Shown: piece by piece, positions 9,158 through 18,455 of the stretch
Layout: each line of letters begins with the position of its first letter
How positions within the stretch are numbered: the stretch's first letter is position 1
Assembly: GCA_963808965.1 (NCBI GenBank)
Contig: CAWEHU010000005.1
Coordinates: forward strand, 94,139-158,138
Direction of reading: 5' to 3'
Source: CAWEHU01 sp963808965
GTDB taxonomy: Bacteria; Pseudomonadota; Alphaproteobacteria; Acetobacterales; Acetobacteraceae
Length of the DNA: 64,000 bases
Program-made: the position numbers and the translations under genes
Notes under the pieces: generated by a model
The model's database searches: none
Seen by the model: only the letters and a program-made list of their open reading frames with translations
What the model was told of the DNA's origin: nothing

Positions 9158-10170
9158 ATGACCGACGAATCGCCAGGTACGGTGCGCGAGCGCCCGAGCG
9201 GTATTCCGCAGGCACAGCATTTCGAAATCACCGAGGAACCGCTCGGTCCGCTGCCGGACGGCAGGTTCCGCGTCCGCAATCTCTATCTCTCGGTTGACCC
9301 GGCCATGCGAGGCTGGGTGTCAGCGGTGGCCAACTATTCGGAGCCGGTCGCGATCGGGGCGGTGATGCGCTCCTCGCCGTCGGCGAAGTGGTCGAGAGCC
9401 GTCACCCGGACTACGCGGCGGGCGAACATCTCGTGGGCATGTTCGGCTGGCAGCGCTTTGCCGATTCCGACGGAAGCGACGTGATCCGCCGCGTGCGCGA
9501 GCACGATCTGCCCCTCTCGGCCCAACTCGGCGTGCTCGGTCTGAACGGCGTCACAGCGCTTCTCGCGCTCACGCTGATCGGCGAGCCGAAGTCCGGCGAA
9601 ACGGTCGTGGTTTCGACGGCCGCGGGCTCGGTGGGCGCGACCGTCGGCCAGATCGCGAAGATCCTTGGCTGCCGCGCCGTTGGTATCGCGGGCGGGGCCG
9701 AAAAGGTCCGGCTGTGCCGCGAAGAGTTCGGCTACGACGCCGCCTTCGATTACAAGACAACAAGCGAGCTCTCGACCGCCATCGTCGGCGCCTGCCCGGA
9801 CGGCGTTCACGTCTATTTCGACAACACGGCCGGCCCCGTCAGCGACGCGGTGCTGCCACACCTCGCGCACGGTGGCCGAGTCGTCATCTGCGGTACCGCC
9901 TCCATCCCGAGTTGGGACCCTCCGCCGCTCGGGCCGCGGGTGGAACGGCACCTCCTGGTGAAACGCGCCCGCATGCAAGGTTTTATCTACTTCGACCACA
10001 CCGCCCGGCTCGAAGAGGCCGTCGCGCGATTGGCTGGCTGGATACGCAAGGGAAAGCTGCGCCATCGGGAGGACATTCTGGAAGGGTTGGACCAAGCACC
10101 CGGAGCGATCGCCGGTCTTTACCGCGGCGAAAATCTGGGCAAGCGGCTGATCCGGGTCGGCCCGCGCTGA
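9158..10170 (+). pseudogene. NADP-dependent MDR-family oxidoreductase, frameshifted
   Basis: A zinc-free medium-chain dehydrogenase/reductase of the CurA/YncB type. The first part carries RPSGIP and RNLYLSVDPAMRGW. The second part carries YAAGEHLVGMFGW, LGLNGVTALLAL, the nucleotide-binding TAAGSVGATVGQIAK (about residues 150-165), YFDNTAGPVSDAVL and QGFIYFDH. The frame changes near 9377, where TCCTCGCC probably stood as TCCTTCGCC (one missing T). Corrected length is about 337 residues, normal for the family. The substrate is unknown, probably an enal or enone. Confidence 0.85.
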
Positions 10171-10186
10171 GCCCGCCGCGAAACAG

Positions 10187-11394
10187 ATGATCAGCGTCGA
10201 TGAAGCCCGTGCCCGCATCCTCGCCGGACTGCGGTCCACGGCGGCGGAGGTGGTCGGACTCGCGGAGGCATGGGGCCGCGTCGTCGCCGCTCCGGTTGTC
10301 GCCCGGCTCACGCAACCACCCGCCGACGTTTCCGCCATGGACGGCTACGCGCTGCGAGCCGAGGACGGGGCGGAAGGCGCCGTGCTGCGGCTCATCGGAA
10401 CCGCCCCCGCCGGCCATCCTTTCGCCGGCCGGATCGGGGCGAACGAAACGGTCCGCATCTTCACCGGCAGCATCGTCCCCGCAGGCGCGGACGCGATCCT
10501 GTTGCAGGAAGATGCGGCACGGGAAGGCGAGTCCGTCACCGTGCAAGAGGCCGTTATCGAGGGCCGTCACATCCGCCGCGCGGGACAGGACTTCGCCGCG
10601 GGAGACGAGCTGATCGCGGCCGGACGGCGACTGACACCGCGCGATGTCGGGCTCGCGGCCGCGGGCAATCACCCTTGGATCGCGGTCCATCGCCGGCCGC
10701 GAATCGCCATCCTCGCAACCGGCGACGAGATCGCGCTTCCCGGCGAGCCGATCCCACCCGGCGGGATCGTCAGTTCCAACGCCCACGCACTCGCCGCCTT
10801 CGTTCGCGCGGCTGGAGGCGAGCCCCTCGTGTTGCCAATCGCACAGGACGACCGCGCCGCCATCGCGACCGTGGCGGACGCGGCGGATCGGATGGATATG
10901 CTCGTCACCACCGGAGGCGCGAGCGTCGGCGAGCACGACCTCGTGGTGGAAAGCCTCGCCGGCGCGCGGGCTGCGCGTCGATTTCTGGAAAGTCGCGATG
11001 CGGCCGGGTAAGCCGCTGATGCATGGCCAACTCGGCTCGGTGCCAGTGCTCGGTCTGCCGGGCAACCCGGTCTCGGCCCTCATCTGCGCCGCACTTTTCC
11101 TGCTGCCCGCGATTCGCAAGCTTAGCGGCGACTCGGAAGCCTCGCTGTCCCCAACGGACGCCGTTCTCGGCGCGCCTCTGAAAGCGAACGATCATCGTGC
11201 CGATCATTTGCGGGCCACACTCGCCGTGAGCGAATCGGGAGCCCTGATCGCGACCCCCTTCCCGGTGCAGGATTCCGCGATGCTCGGGCAACTCGCGCGC
11301 GCCGACGCGCTCATCCTGCGTCCGCCGCATGCCCCAGCGTTAGCAGGCCGGGGCGACCGTTCCGATCTTGCGGCTAGACGCGATTTGTCTCTGA
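10187..11394 (+). pseudogene. moeA: Molybdopterin molybdenumtransferase MoeA, frameshifted twice
   Basis: MoeA inserts molybdate into adenylated molybdopterin. Domain order is normal: SAMDGYALR, IFTGSIVPAGADAI, GLAAAGNH, ILATGDE, TTGGASVGEHD, then MRPGKPLMHG, LGLPGNPVSA and the C-terminal domain. The frame changes near 10966 (after LVVESLAGA, where the next frame reads LRVDFWKVAMRPG) and again near 11347, after which it reads VPILRLDAICL and a TGA at 11392-11394. Each break is explained by one extra G. The gene lies between moaC and lexA, an order I associate with Acetobacteraceae. Confidence 0.88.
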
Positions 11395-11422
11395 GTTCGC
11401 GATCGGGGCAGCAGCGTTTCGC

Positions 11423-11452
11423 TTGACGGTTGCAGGCGAACCAATGTAGAAC
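11423..11452 (+). promoter_or_regulatory. lexA promoter with LexA (SOS) box
   Basis: GAAC-N7-GAAC occupies 11438-11452, which on the other strand is the GTTC-N7-GTTC box used by alphaproteobacterial LexA. A -35-like TTGACG lies at 11423-11428, and a -10 region 16-17 bases downstream would fall inside the box. A bound repressor would therefore block it. The box is 77 bases before the lexA ATG, consistent with autoregulation. Confidence 0.8.
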
Positions 11453-11528
11453 GAGATGTCGGTTGCCGGTTTGTTCCGGGCGCGGGTTGTGCGCGCGCCG
11501 GCATCGCGGAGGGGGTGCGAAGATCCAT

Positions 11529-12311
11529 ATGCTGACTCGCAAGCAGCACGAATTGCTGGTTTTCATCGACCAGTACCTGAAGCGGACCGGGTGCTCGCCG
11601 AGCTTCGAGGAGATGAAGGAGGCGCTGCAGCTGCGGTCCAAGTCGGGGATTCACCGGCTCATTTCGGCGCTGGAGGAGCGCGGCTTTCTGAGCCGCCGGC
11701 ACCACCGCGCGCGTGCTCTGGAAGTGGTCCGGCGCCCGGGAGTGCTCACCGGCCCCTTCGCTCCCGACGAACCCGAGGAGGCGCCGAACGCCACGCAGGC
11801 GTTCAGGCCGAACGTGATCCGCGGCGATTTCACCGCGCGGCTGCAAGGCGCGCGCGCCGCCAATGAAGCCGCCGCCGTGCAGCTTCCGCTGTATGGCCGC
11901 ATTGCCGCCGGTCTGCCGATCGAGGCGATGCAGGACCAGGAAACCTCGATCGAGGTGCCGGTCGCGCTGCTCGGCAACGGCGAGCATTTCGCGCTCGAAG
12001 TGGCCGGCGACTCGATGATCGATGCTGGCATTCTCGATGGCGACACGGTGATTATCCGCCGCGGTGAGACCGCCGAAAACGGGCAGATCGTCGTCGCCCT
12101 CGTGGACGAGAACGAGGTCACGCTGAAGCGCCTACGCCGGCGGTCTAACTCGATCGCCCTCGAGCCGGCAAACGCCCGTCACGAGACCCGCATCTTTCCG
12201 GCCGACCGGGTGAAGGTACAGGGCAAGCTGGTCGCATTGCTGCGACAGGTCCTGATCATGGCGAGGCAGGCCACGCCTTCGACCAGTGGTCAGCGTGGGC
12301 TACCTCGTTGA
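11529..12311 (+). CDS. lexA: LexA repressor
   Basis: SOS repressor with protease. An N-terminal winged helix (residues 1-65, LTRKQHELL to GFLSRRHHRARAL) is joined by a long linker to the S24 peptidase domain. The self-cleavage site is Ala127-Gly128 in GRIAAGLP, the nucleophile Ser162 in GDSMIDAG and the general base Lys200 in VTLKRL. The ATG at 11529 is chosen because the conserved MLTRKQ begins there. The last 20 or so residues run past the usual LexA end and overlap the 3' end of the convergent nitroreductase gene by 56 bases, so a small error near the stop is possible. Confidence 0.95.
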   Translation: MLTRKQHELLVFIDQYLKRTGCSPSFEEMKEALQLRSKSGIHRLISALEERGFLSRRHHRARALEVVRRPGVLTGPFAPDEPEEAPNATQAFRPNVIRGDFTARLQGARAANEAAAVQLPLYGRIAAGLPIEAMQDQETSIEVPVALLGNGEHFALEVAGDSMIDAGILDGDTVIIRRGETAENGQIVVALVDENEVTLKRLRRRSNSIALEPANARHETRIFPADRVKVQGKLVALLRQVLIMARQATPSTSGQRGLPR

Positions 12312-12951
12312 CCGGGCGCCGTGTCAGCGGTCCGAACTTACCGACAGGATAGCCGATCGGCATCAGCGCGAAGGTCTCGACGTCGTCGGGCAAACCCAGC
12401 ACGGATTTGACCTCGCTTTCGCATCGGAGGTGGTTGGTGGTGATCACGGTGCCCAATCCCAGTGCGCGGCAGGCGAGTATGATGTTCTGCACGGCGGGAT
12501 AGATGCTGGCGCCCCGGATCCGATCCAGGTATTCGAGCTCCTCTTGATAACGGGCCTGGACCTCGCGCGGGAGCGCGCTCGCCGGCGGCATGTCACGCCG
12601 CTTCAGGCACGGCACGAGCAACACCGGCGCATCTCCCATGTGATCCCAGAGATGCGCCCCGGCAGACAAGAGCTGCTGCCACTGCTGTTCGGTCAAGTGT
12701 ACGGGGCGTTGACGCGCTTGATAGACAAGCGAGGCGATGTCGGAGGCCTTACGATAGATCGCTCCCAGCTTGCGCCGCTGTTCGGCATCACGAATAACCA
12801 CGAAGGCCCAGTTCTGCGCGTTACCTGCGGAAGGCGCACGGATCGCTGCATCCAGAATCCTGGTTATCAGCTCTTCCGGAATTGGATCGGGCTTGAGCCG
12901 CCGCAGGGAACGCGCCGAGTAGATCGCCTCGAACAGTCCGATATCCACCAT
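12256..12951 (-). CDS. Nitroreductase family FMN-dependent oxidoreductase
   Basis: A 231-residue flavoprotein of the nitroreductase fold. RSLRRLKPDPIPEEL and RAPSAGNAQNW near the N-terminus are the FMN-binding region. Later come the AVQNIILACRALGLGTVITT segment typical of the family and the C-terminal MPIGYPVGKFGP. The substrate cannot be told from sequence. It is convergent with lexA, with overlapping 3' ends. Confidence 0.9.
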   Translation of the reverse strand: MVDIGLFEAIYSARSLRRLKPDPIPEELITRILDAAIRAPSAGNAQNWAFVVIRDAEQRRKLGAIYRKASDIASLVYQARQRPVHLTEQQWQQLLSAGAHLWDHMGDAPVLLVPCLKRRDMPPASALPREVQARYQEELEYLDRIRGASIYPAVQNIILACRALGLGTVITTNHLRCESEVKSVLGLPDDVETFALMPIGYPVGKFGPLTRRPVNEVAHADHWSKAWPASP

Positions 12952-13051
12952 GGCAGGGGCTCCGAGTGGTCACAGGCGTTCTGCTCGGCGATGATCGCGC
13001 CGCGCTCGGCACCGCATCGACAGCGAATCGGTATTCTGAGTCAGGACGAAC

Positions 13052-14356
13052 TCAATCGCCAGAGCTAAACCGGGCGCCACGTTCTACGTCATGACCCCGC
13101 AAGCGTCCCGGCTCGCTCTCCGCACCCCGGCAAGCTGACCCTGAGATTACTCCCTCGATCAGCCCCTCATACGCCGCGAGATAGTCGGGCATGGCGAGAT
13201 GCGCCTCCGCGTACCGGCGCGCGTTGCGGCGGAGCCGGCGCGAAAGCGCCAGGTCCTCGATCACTTCCAGGATCGCATCGGCTAGCCCCCGCTGATCGAA
13301 GAACGAGGTGAGCAGCCCGTTGCGACGGTGGGTGATGAATTCGCGGACCGGCGCGGTGTCGCTGCCGACCACGGCGCACCCGACCGCGAGCGCCTCCCGC
13401 AACGACCAGGAGGCGACGAACGGATAGGTCAGATAGACATGCGCATCCGATCTTTGGAGCATTCGCAGATAGGTTGCATACTCGATTCGGCCTGGAAATG
13501 AGACCCAACTCAGATCCAGATCGCCGTTGAGCTGCGCCAGCATGATCTGCCGCCAGGTGCCCTGGGACGGCGTTGCGCCGTAGCTCACGCCGTCGCCGCC
13601 CACCATCACGACGCGGATGTCGTCGCGTGCCCGCAACAAATGCGGCAGCGCCCGCATCATGACGTGAAAGCCCCGGTACGGCTCGAGATCGCGCGCCACA
13701 TAGGTGACGAGCTTGTGCTCCGGCGCGATCTCAATGTCGCCGATGCGCATCGGAGCTTGGCGGACCGACGGATCGGGCCGGCACCGGTCGAGGTCGACGC
13801 CCTCGCGCAGTAGCGCGATTTTGGGTCGCGCCCACGCGGGATAGGTCGAGAGTTGCCAGTCCGTCGGCGTCTGCCCCTGTCCGCCGAGCTGAAGAGCGAG
13901 CAGATTGGTCGCGTTCTTCGCCCTGATCCGGGGAAAATCGGCGGGGTTGGCCGGGAATTCCGGATCGAAGCCGACATCGGCTCCTTGCGCGTGATAGAAG
14001 AACTCCAGGTAGCCGAGCAGCGGGGCCCTTGGCCACACGTCCGGGATGTTCAGCAGCTCGCCCCAACCGTGGTGGCCGATCACGATGTCGGGCTCAAAGC
14101 CAAGTTGTTTGAGCCCGGCCGCCGCATTGCCGACGATTTCGGCCCGACGCGCCGCGCTCTCGAATTCCCTCACCACCCAATGCGTGCCGTCGGGCGCGGC
14201 GTCGGGCTTCCGGTACGGCAGCTTACGGACCCCCGCGATGCTGTTGGCGTTGGGCTCCGTCAGAAAGACGATATCGTGCTTCTTCGCCGCGACGAGATGG
14301 CGGACGATGTGCAGGAACTGGCCGGGGAAGTTCTGGTGAACGAAAAGGAATTTCAC
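13052..14356 (-). CDS. GT4-family glycosyltransferase
   Basis: A 434-residue GT-B fold glycosyltransferase. The N-terminal domain begins MKFLFVHQNFPGQF and contains IGHHGWGE and YLEFFYH. The C-terminal nucleotide-sugar domain has YVARDLEPYRGFH, VVMVGGDG and the EX7E-like region SLREALAVGCAVVGSDTAPVREF. It is the last gene of the minus-strand block that starts with the ABC exporter at 24 kb. Donor and acceptor are unknown. The context suggests a role in building an exported glycan or glycoprotein. Confidence 0.88.
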   Translation of the reverse strand: MKFLFVHQNFPGQFLHIVRHLVAAKKHDIVFLTEPNANSIAGVRKLPYRKPDAAPDGTHWVVREFESAARRAEIVGNAAAGLKQLGFEPDIVIGHHGWGELLNIPDVWPRAPLLGYLEFFYHAQGADVGFDPEFPANPADFPRIRAKNATNLLALQLGGQGQTPTDWQLSTYPAWARPKIALLREGVDLDRCRPDPSVRQAPMRIGDIEIAPEHKLVTYVARDLEPYRGFHVMMRALPHLLRARDDIRVVMVGGDGVSYGATPSQGTWRQIMLAQLNGDLDLSWVSFPGRIEYATYLRMLQRSDAHVYLTYPFVASWSLREALAVGCAVVGSDTAPVREFITHRRNGLLTSFFDQRGLADAILEVIEDLALSRRLRRNARRYAEAHLAMPDYLAAYEGLIEGVISGSACRGAESEPGRLRGHDVERGARFSSGD

Positions 14357-14430
14357 GCGAGAGGTCTCGTTCGGAACAAACCGGCCGCTCAGTTATCCGC
14401 GAGAAATCAGGAATATCCGGGCAGCAGAGG

Positions 14431-15446
14431 TCAGCGGCGCTTGGATGAGGCTGATTTGCGCGTGGCGGCGACGGGCTGCTTGGACGGCTTGGCGGCCGAG
14501 GGTCGCGCCGGGGCGGACGGCTGCAACAAGACGGGTTACGGTGGATGCCGGCTCCACACCGAGGCGCGCCTTCGATGCAATGACGATCCTGAATGCCTCG
14601 AGCGGCGCCAGAACTCTCCGCTTCCACCGCTTGGCCGGCGGGCACCGGACCGACGCTCGAACCATCGACGAAGCTCGCCTCGTAGCTGCACGCATACGCC
14701 TCAGCCGCCGCGCCCCGAAGCCGGAGCTTCAGCCCGAGCAAGGGCAGCGCCATACCCCGGCTCCCGCAGAACTTGCCGCCCTCAACCCAAGGCGACAGCC
14801 AGCCCCGGCCTAGAACCGCTTGATACTCGATATCGGCCGGAGCCAGTCCGGATTTCGGAGCAATGCCGAAGCCCTCGATCCAGGACCGGCTTCCGCGCGT
14901 ACCGATCCAATCCCCCAATTTCCCCGCGACGTCGCCGGCCCGCTGCACATGGGCCACCATGTCCGCCTCGCCGGGAAGCGCCGGTTGCTGCGCCGGAGGG
15001 ACCGCCATAGGCGCGGCAGACGGCGCGGGTGCCCGGACTTGCGGGAGCAAAGCGGGAGACTGGCTATCCGGGCTCAGCCGCAGCACCTGCAAACGCGGCG
15101 CGGTCTCGGTGGCATGCGCCGGCGATTGGTAGATCGTCACCAGGATCTGGGCCGGACCCGACCCGATGCGGACCAGTGCGGCATCATCCCGCGTGCCGAG
15201 CCAGCCATCCTCACGAAACGTGCTGATCGCGACCGCGTCCTTGCGGCCGTTCCCGGTCGGCGGCAGCGAGATGCGCACACCGGGCAGGCCCGATCCGTCC
15301 CTCGTGCCCCCATCCGGGGGTGACTGGAACAAGCAGAACAGGCCCGTATCCAACGTCATCAGGTGGCCCGAGACCTTGAGCTCCGTAATCCGGTTCTGGA
15401 CTCTCGTTTCCGCGGAAGCAGGAACCGCGCTGGCGGCTTCGGACAT
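14431..15446 (-). pseudogene. Unknown protein with ChW (hydrophobic-W)-like segment, frameshifted
   Basis: The N-terminal part (from ATG 15446) contains GLPGVRISLPP and FREDGWLGTRDDAALVRI, followed by a Pro/Ala linker. The next region, IEYQAVLGRGWLSPW then GSRGMALPLLGLKLRL, and a second copy ending in LEAFRIVI, resemble ChW repeats known from clostridial surface proteins. Frame changes near 14612 (after AES, next frame LAPLEAFRIVIA) and near 14535 lead to a basic tail (KPSKQP, KSASSKRR) with stop at 14431. A start at GTG 15485 is also possible. Function is unknown; co-location with glycosyltransferases suggests a carbohydrate or surface role. Confidence 0.6.
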
Positions 15447-15506
15447 GAGGAGGCTCGCTCTCTTACAAGGATGGTTTCGGCTCACCGGCCCCGGCCGGGC
15501 CGGCGA

Positions 15507-18442
15507 TCATGCCGCGCTGACTGCGGCAGAGCATTCATGGCAAATCTGCGTCGCTTCTGCAAGCAACGCGTTACTCACAGCGGCTATCGACAACCCTAGG
15601 GGGAGCAGAAATCCCCGGCCTGCGCGGCGAATGCGCTCGGCCTGCGCGCCGATGTCGAAGGCCACGACATCGAGCCCGGCCCGCCACGCCTCGGAGAGCG
15701 TGAAGCACCAGGTCTCCGGCACGATCGAAGGAAGGAACACGAGATCGGCGCATTGCGCGCGAATGAGGGACACCGCCTCGACGCTTTCGTAGCGGCCGGT
15801 CACGAACACCCGCCCCGTCGACATCAGTTGGGCGTCGTCGACCGTATGGCCCACGACGACGAACTCGAGCGGTAGGGCGCGCATCGCGACATCGCGCGCA
15901 CAGGCGAGCAGGACCTCGTACCCTTTCTCGATCCCGATACCGCCTACCACACAGATACGCCGGACCCCGCTCCGCGCCGGGAACACGGGCTTCGGGCATT
16001 GGCCGGTCCCGTCCGTCTCCGGCGCGATCACTTCCGGCCGGACGCGCGGGAAATGCCTGTGTATCCGTCCGGCGCAGTCTGCGGAGGGCGTCACCACCCG
16101 CCGCGCCCCGCTGAGCAACGCGGCCGAGCGCTGGCGCAAGGCACTCACCGGGATCTCCTCCTCCACGATCCGCCCGGCCTCAGCGACGCAAGCGTCGCAA
16201 TGAGCGGCGTCCGGCTCGCCGCAATACCGCCGCTCCAGGCCAGCCAGCGATACGCGGGGGCAGAACCAGGCGTAGTCATGCACCTGCACCTCGTACGGCA
16301 CGCCCAGCCGTTCTGCGATTTGCATAACCGCCGGATGATGCCCGAGCAGGTGATGCAAAACGACAAAGCCCGGCCGCTCGGCTTTCAGCAATCGCAGCAA
16401 TTCCCGCATTTCGTCGGGCAGCGTGAAGCGCAGGTTCGGAAAGCGGCCCGCGACCCCATCGGACAGCAACACAGCCCGCGTCCTCGCGGCGCCGGCGACC
16501 GGCCGCAGCACGATGGGCCGGATCCCCGCATCTCGCAGCCGCTCGCACTGCGCGGCTACCGCGCGTTCGACGCCGCCGCCCTGGTCATGGGTGATGAGGA
16601 TCGCGGCCCGTGGCACCGGCCGAACGCGAGCCGCGCGCCAGTCGAGGAGGTCGAGCCGGCGGCGCGCATTCGCGAGAGGATCGGCGGCGATGAAAGCGGC
16701 GACGCGCCGCTCGATATCCCGGATGCAGCCGCTCCAGTACGGCGGCGTTCCGCGCCATGAGATGGGCGCGGCCGCCGCCGAAGGATTGGCCGCCTACATG
16801 GGCGACGAACACGCCCGGCACGGCGACATGGCGCCAGCCGAGACGCCGGCCGCGCAGGCAAAAATCATTCTCTTCGCCGTAGCCCTGGGCGAACGAATCC
16901 TCGCGGAGCAGTCCGACCGCATCCAGGCAGTCCCGCCGAATATACATGCAGAAACCGACCGTGGTGGGAACATCCACCACCACGCCGGCATTCGCCCGAT
17001 GGGCCAGCGAAGCAAGGCGCGCGGTACCTGCCAGGTCCGGTACGGCGTTGCCGCCCGAGGCATCGGGATAGCTCAGGATAGCGGCATCATTCGAAAGCGG
17101 GCTAGCCGTGCCAATCTCGGCCGCGCTGTACGCGGCCTCGCGCAACCGCGCCAGCCAGTGAGGCGGAACCAGCGTGTCGCTGTTGAGCAGCACCGCGTCC
17201 CGACGCCCGGCGGCACGCAGGCCGGCATTGGCGCTGGCCGGAAATCCGCGGTTGGCTCCATGGCGGATCAACCGGATACGCCCGACCTTCACGAGGTCGT
17301 CCAAGGCCGCTCTTAGAGTGCGATCGGGCGAACAGTCGTCCACGACGATCACGCGGGCGCCGGCTGGAACCGTCGTGAACACGCTATCGAGGCAGGCGAG
17401 GGTTTTCTCCCGATTGCCGTGCACCGGGACCACCACGTCCGTCTCACGCCGGCGCCGGACAATAGGGGCCGGGGTGGCCCTGATCGCCGGCACCGCGACC
17501 GGGGCGGCGGACCGCCGTTGCTTGCAGACTGGATGAATTGGGCTTCCAAGCAGATCCCGCCCATCTTCCCCGCAAACACGGACTTCTCCGGAGATGCGCG
17601 CCAGGGCCTCCCGCGGAACCTGGAAAGCGCGCGGACGAGCGAGCAATCCCCGCCCTGCGCTCTCCGTCTCCGTATCGGTTGCGGTCCACCGGAACCGGAC
17701 CCGTCCCGATGAGGACACGCTCAGGACGGGGTCTCGCTCCGGGTCCCCTGGGTGCCAGGCCCAGCCCCGTAGTCCCCCCGCGTGCGCCTCGACCACACCT
17801 TCGACGCGCGCTATCGCCCCTAGCCGGACGGGACTGCCGATCAGGTCCCTCCCCCGGAGGCGAATGCTCACCTCTTCCGCGCATCTCCATTCCGCCGGAA
17901 GCGGAAGAGAAGCGGAATGCGGCTGGGGTGAAACCGGCAACGCGCGGCCGTCCAAGGCGACCTCGGGCAGGACTTCCTGATTCGACAGTCCCCATCGAAG
18001 GACCCCATCGGAGGAGAACTCCGCACCATCCGGGCATTCCGGCCTCGCGGGCGATCGCCTCCGCGACTGCGGCAGCGTCCGGCATCATCACGTTTCTCGT
18101 CAGCGCCTCTCCGAGCGCCGCAGCAGCGCCGGCCGCATCCCGCGATAACCGCCGGGCGGCGGCGAGTCCCATCCAGGCTTCCCGGACATCGTTCCGGGCC
18201 ACGACTTCCTCGAGCAGCCGAACCGCCCTCGGCTCCTGCCGGGCGAGACAGACCATCGCGAGGGTGAGTTTGACGGTGTCATCAGTGGGCGCGAGACGGG
18301 ACGCACGGTCCAGCCAACGAAGCGCCTCGTCCAGCCTGCCCGCGCCGGCTTCCGCCCGCCCACGTTCCCAGGCCTCCTCGGCGAGCCGCGTCCACTCTCG
18401 GAGGGAAGTACCCTCCGTCGTGGCCGGTTCGCTTCGATTCAC
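15507..18442 (-). pseudogene. Very large multidomain glycosyltransferase (TPR - beta module - GT2 - GT4), frameshifted twice
   Basis: Starts at a GTG at 18442, 13 bases after the Sel1 gene stop. Order of parts: TPR-like helices (WTRLAEEAWERGRAEAG, LDRASRLAPTDD) to about 18030; a beta-rich module (GWAWHPGDPERDP, and a twofold DLIGSPV / DLLGSPI); a GT2 domain (TDVVVPVHGNREK, VVDDCSPD, LLNSDTLVPPHWL, GYGEENDFCLRG); and a GT4 domain (AAILITHDQGGGVERAV, EVQVHDYAWFCP, CVVGGIGIEKGYEVLL, SLSEAWRAG-like end). The frame changes near 18020 (extra G in GGAGTTCTCC) and near 16705; text on both sides joins smoothly. Corrected length is about 978 residues. If the breaks are real, separate smaller proteins would result. 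Confidence 0.75.
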
Positions 18443-18455
18443 GCCAAGGCCTCGG

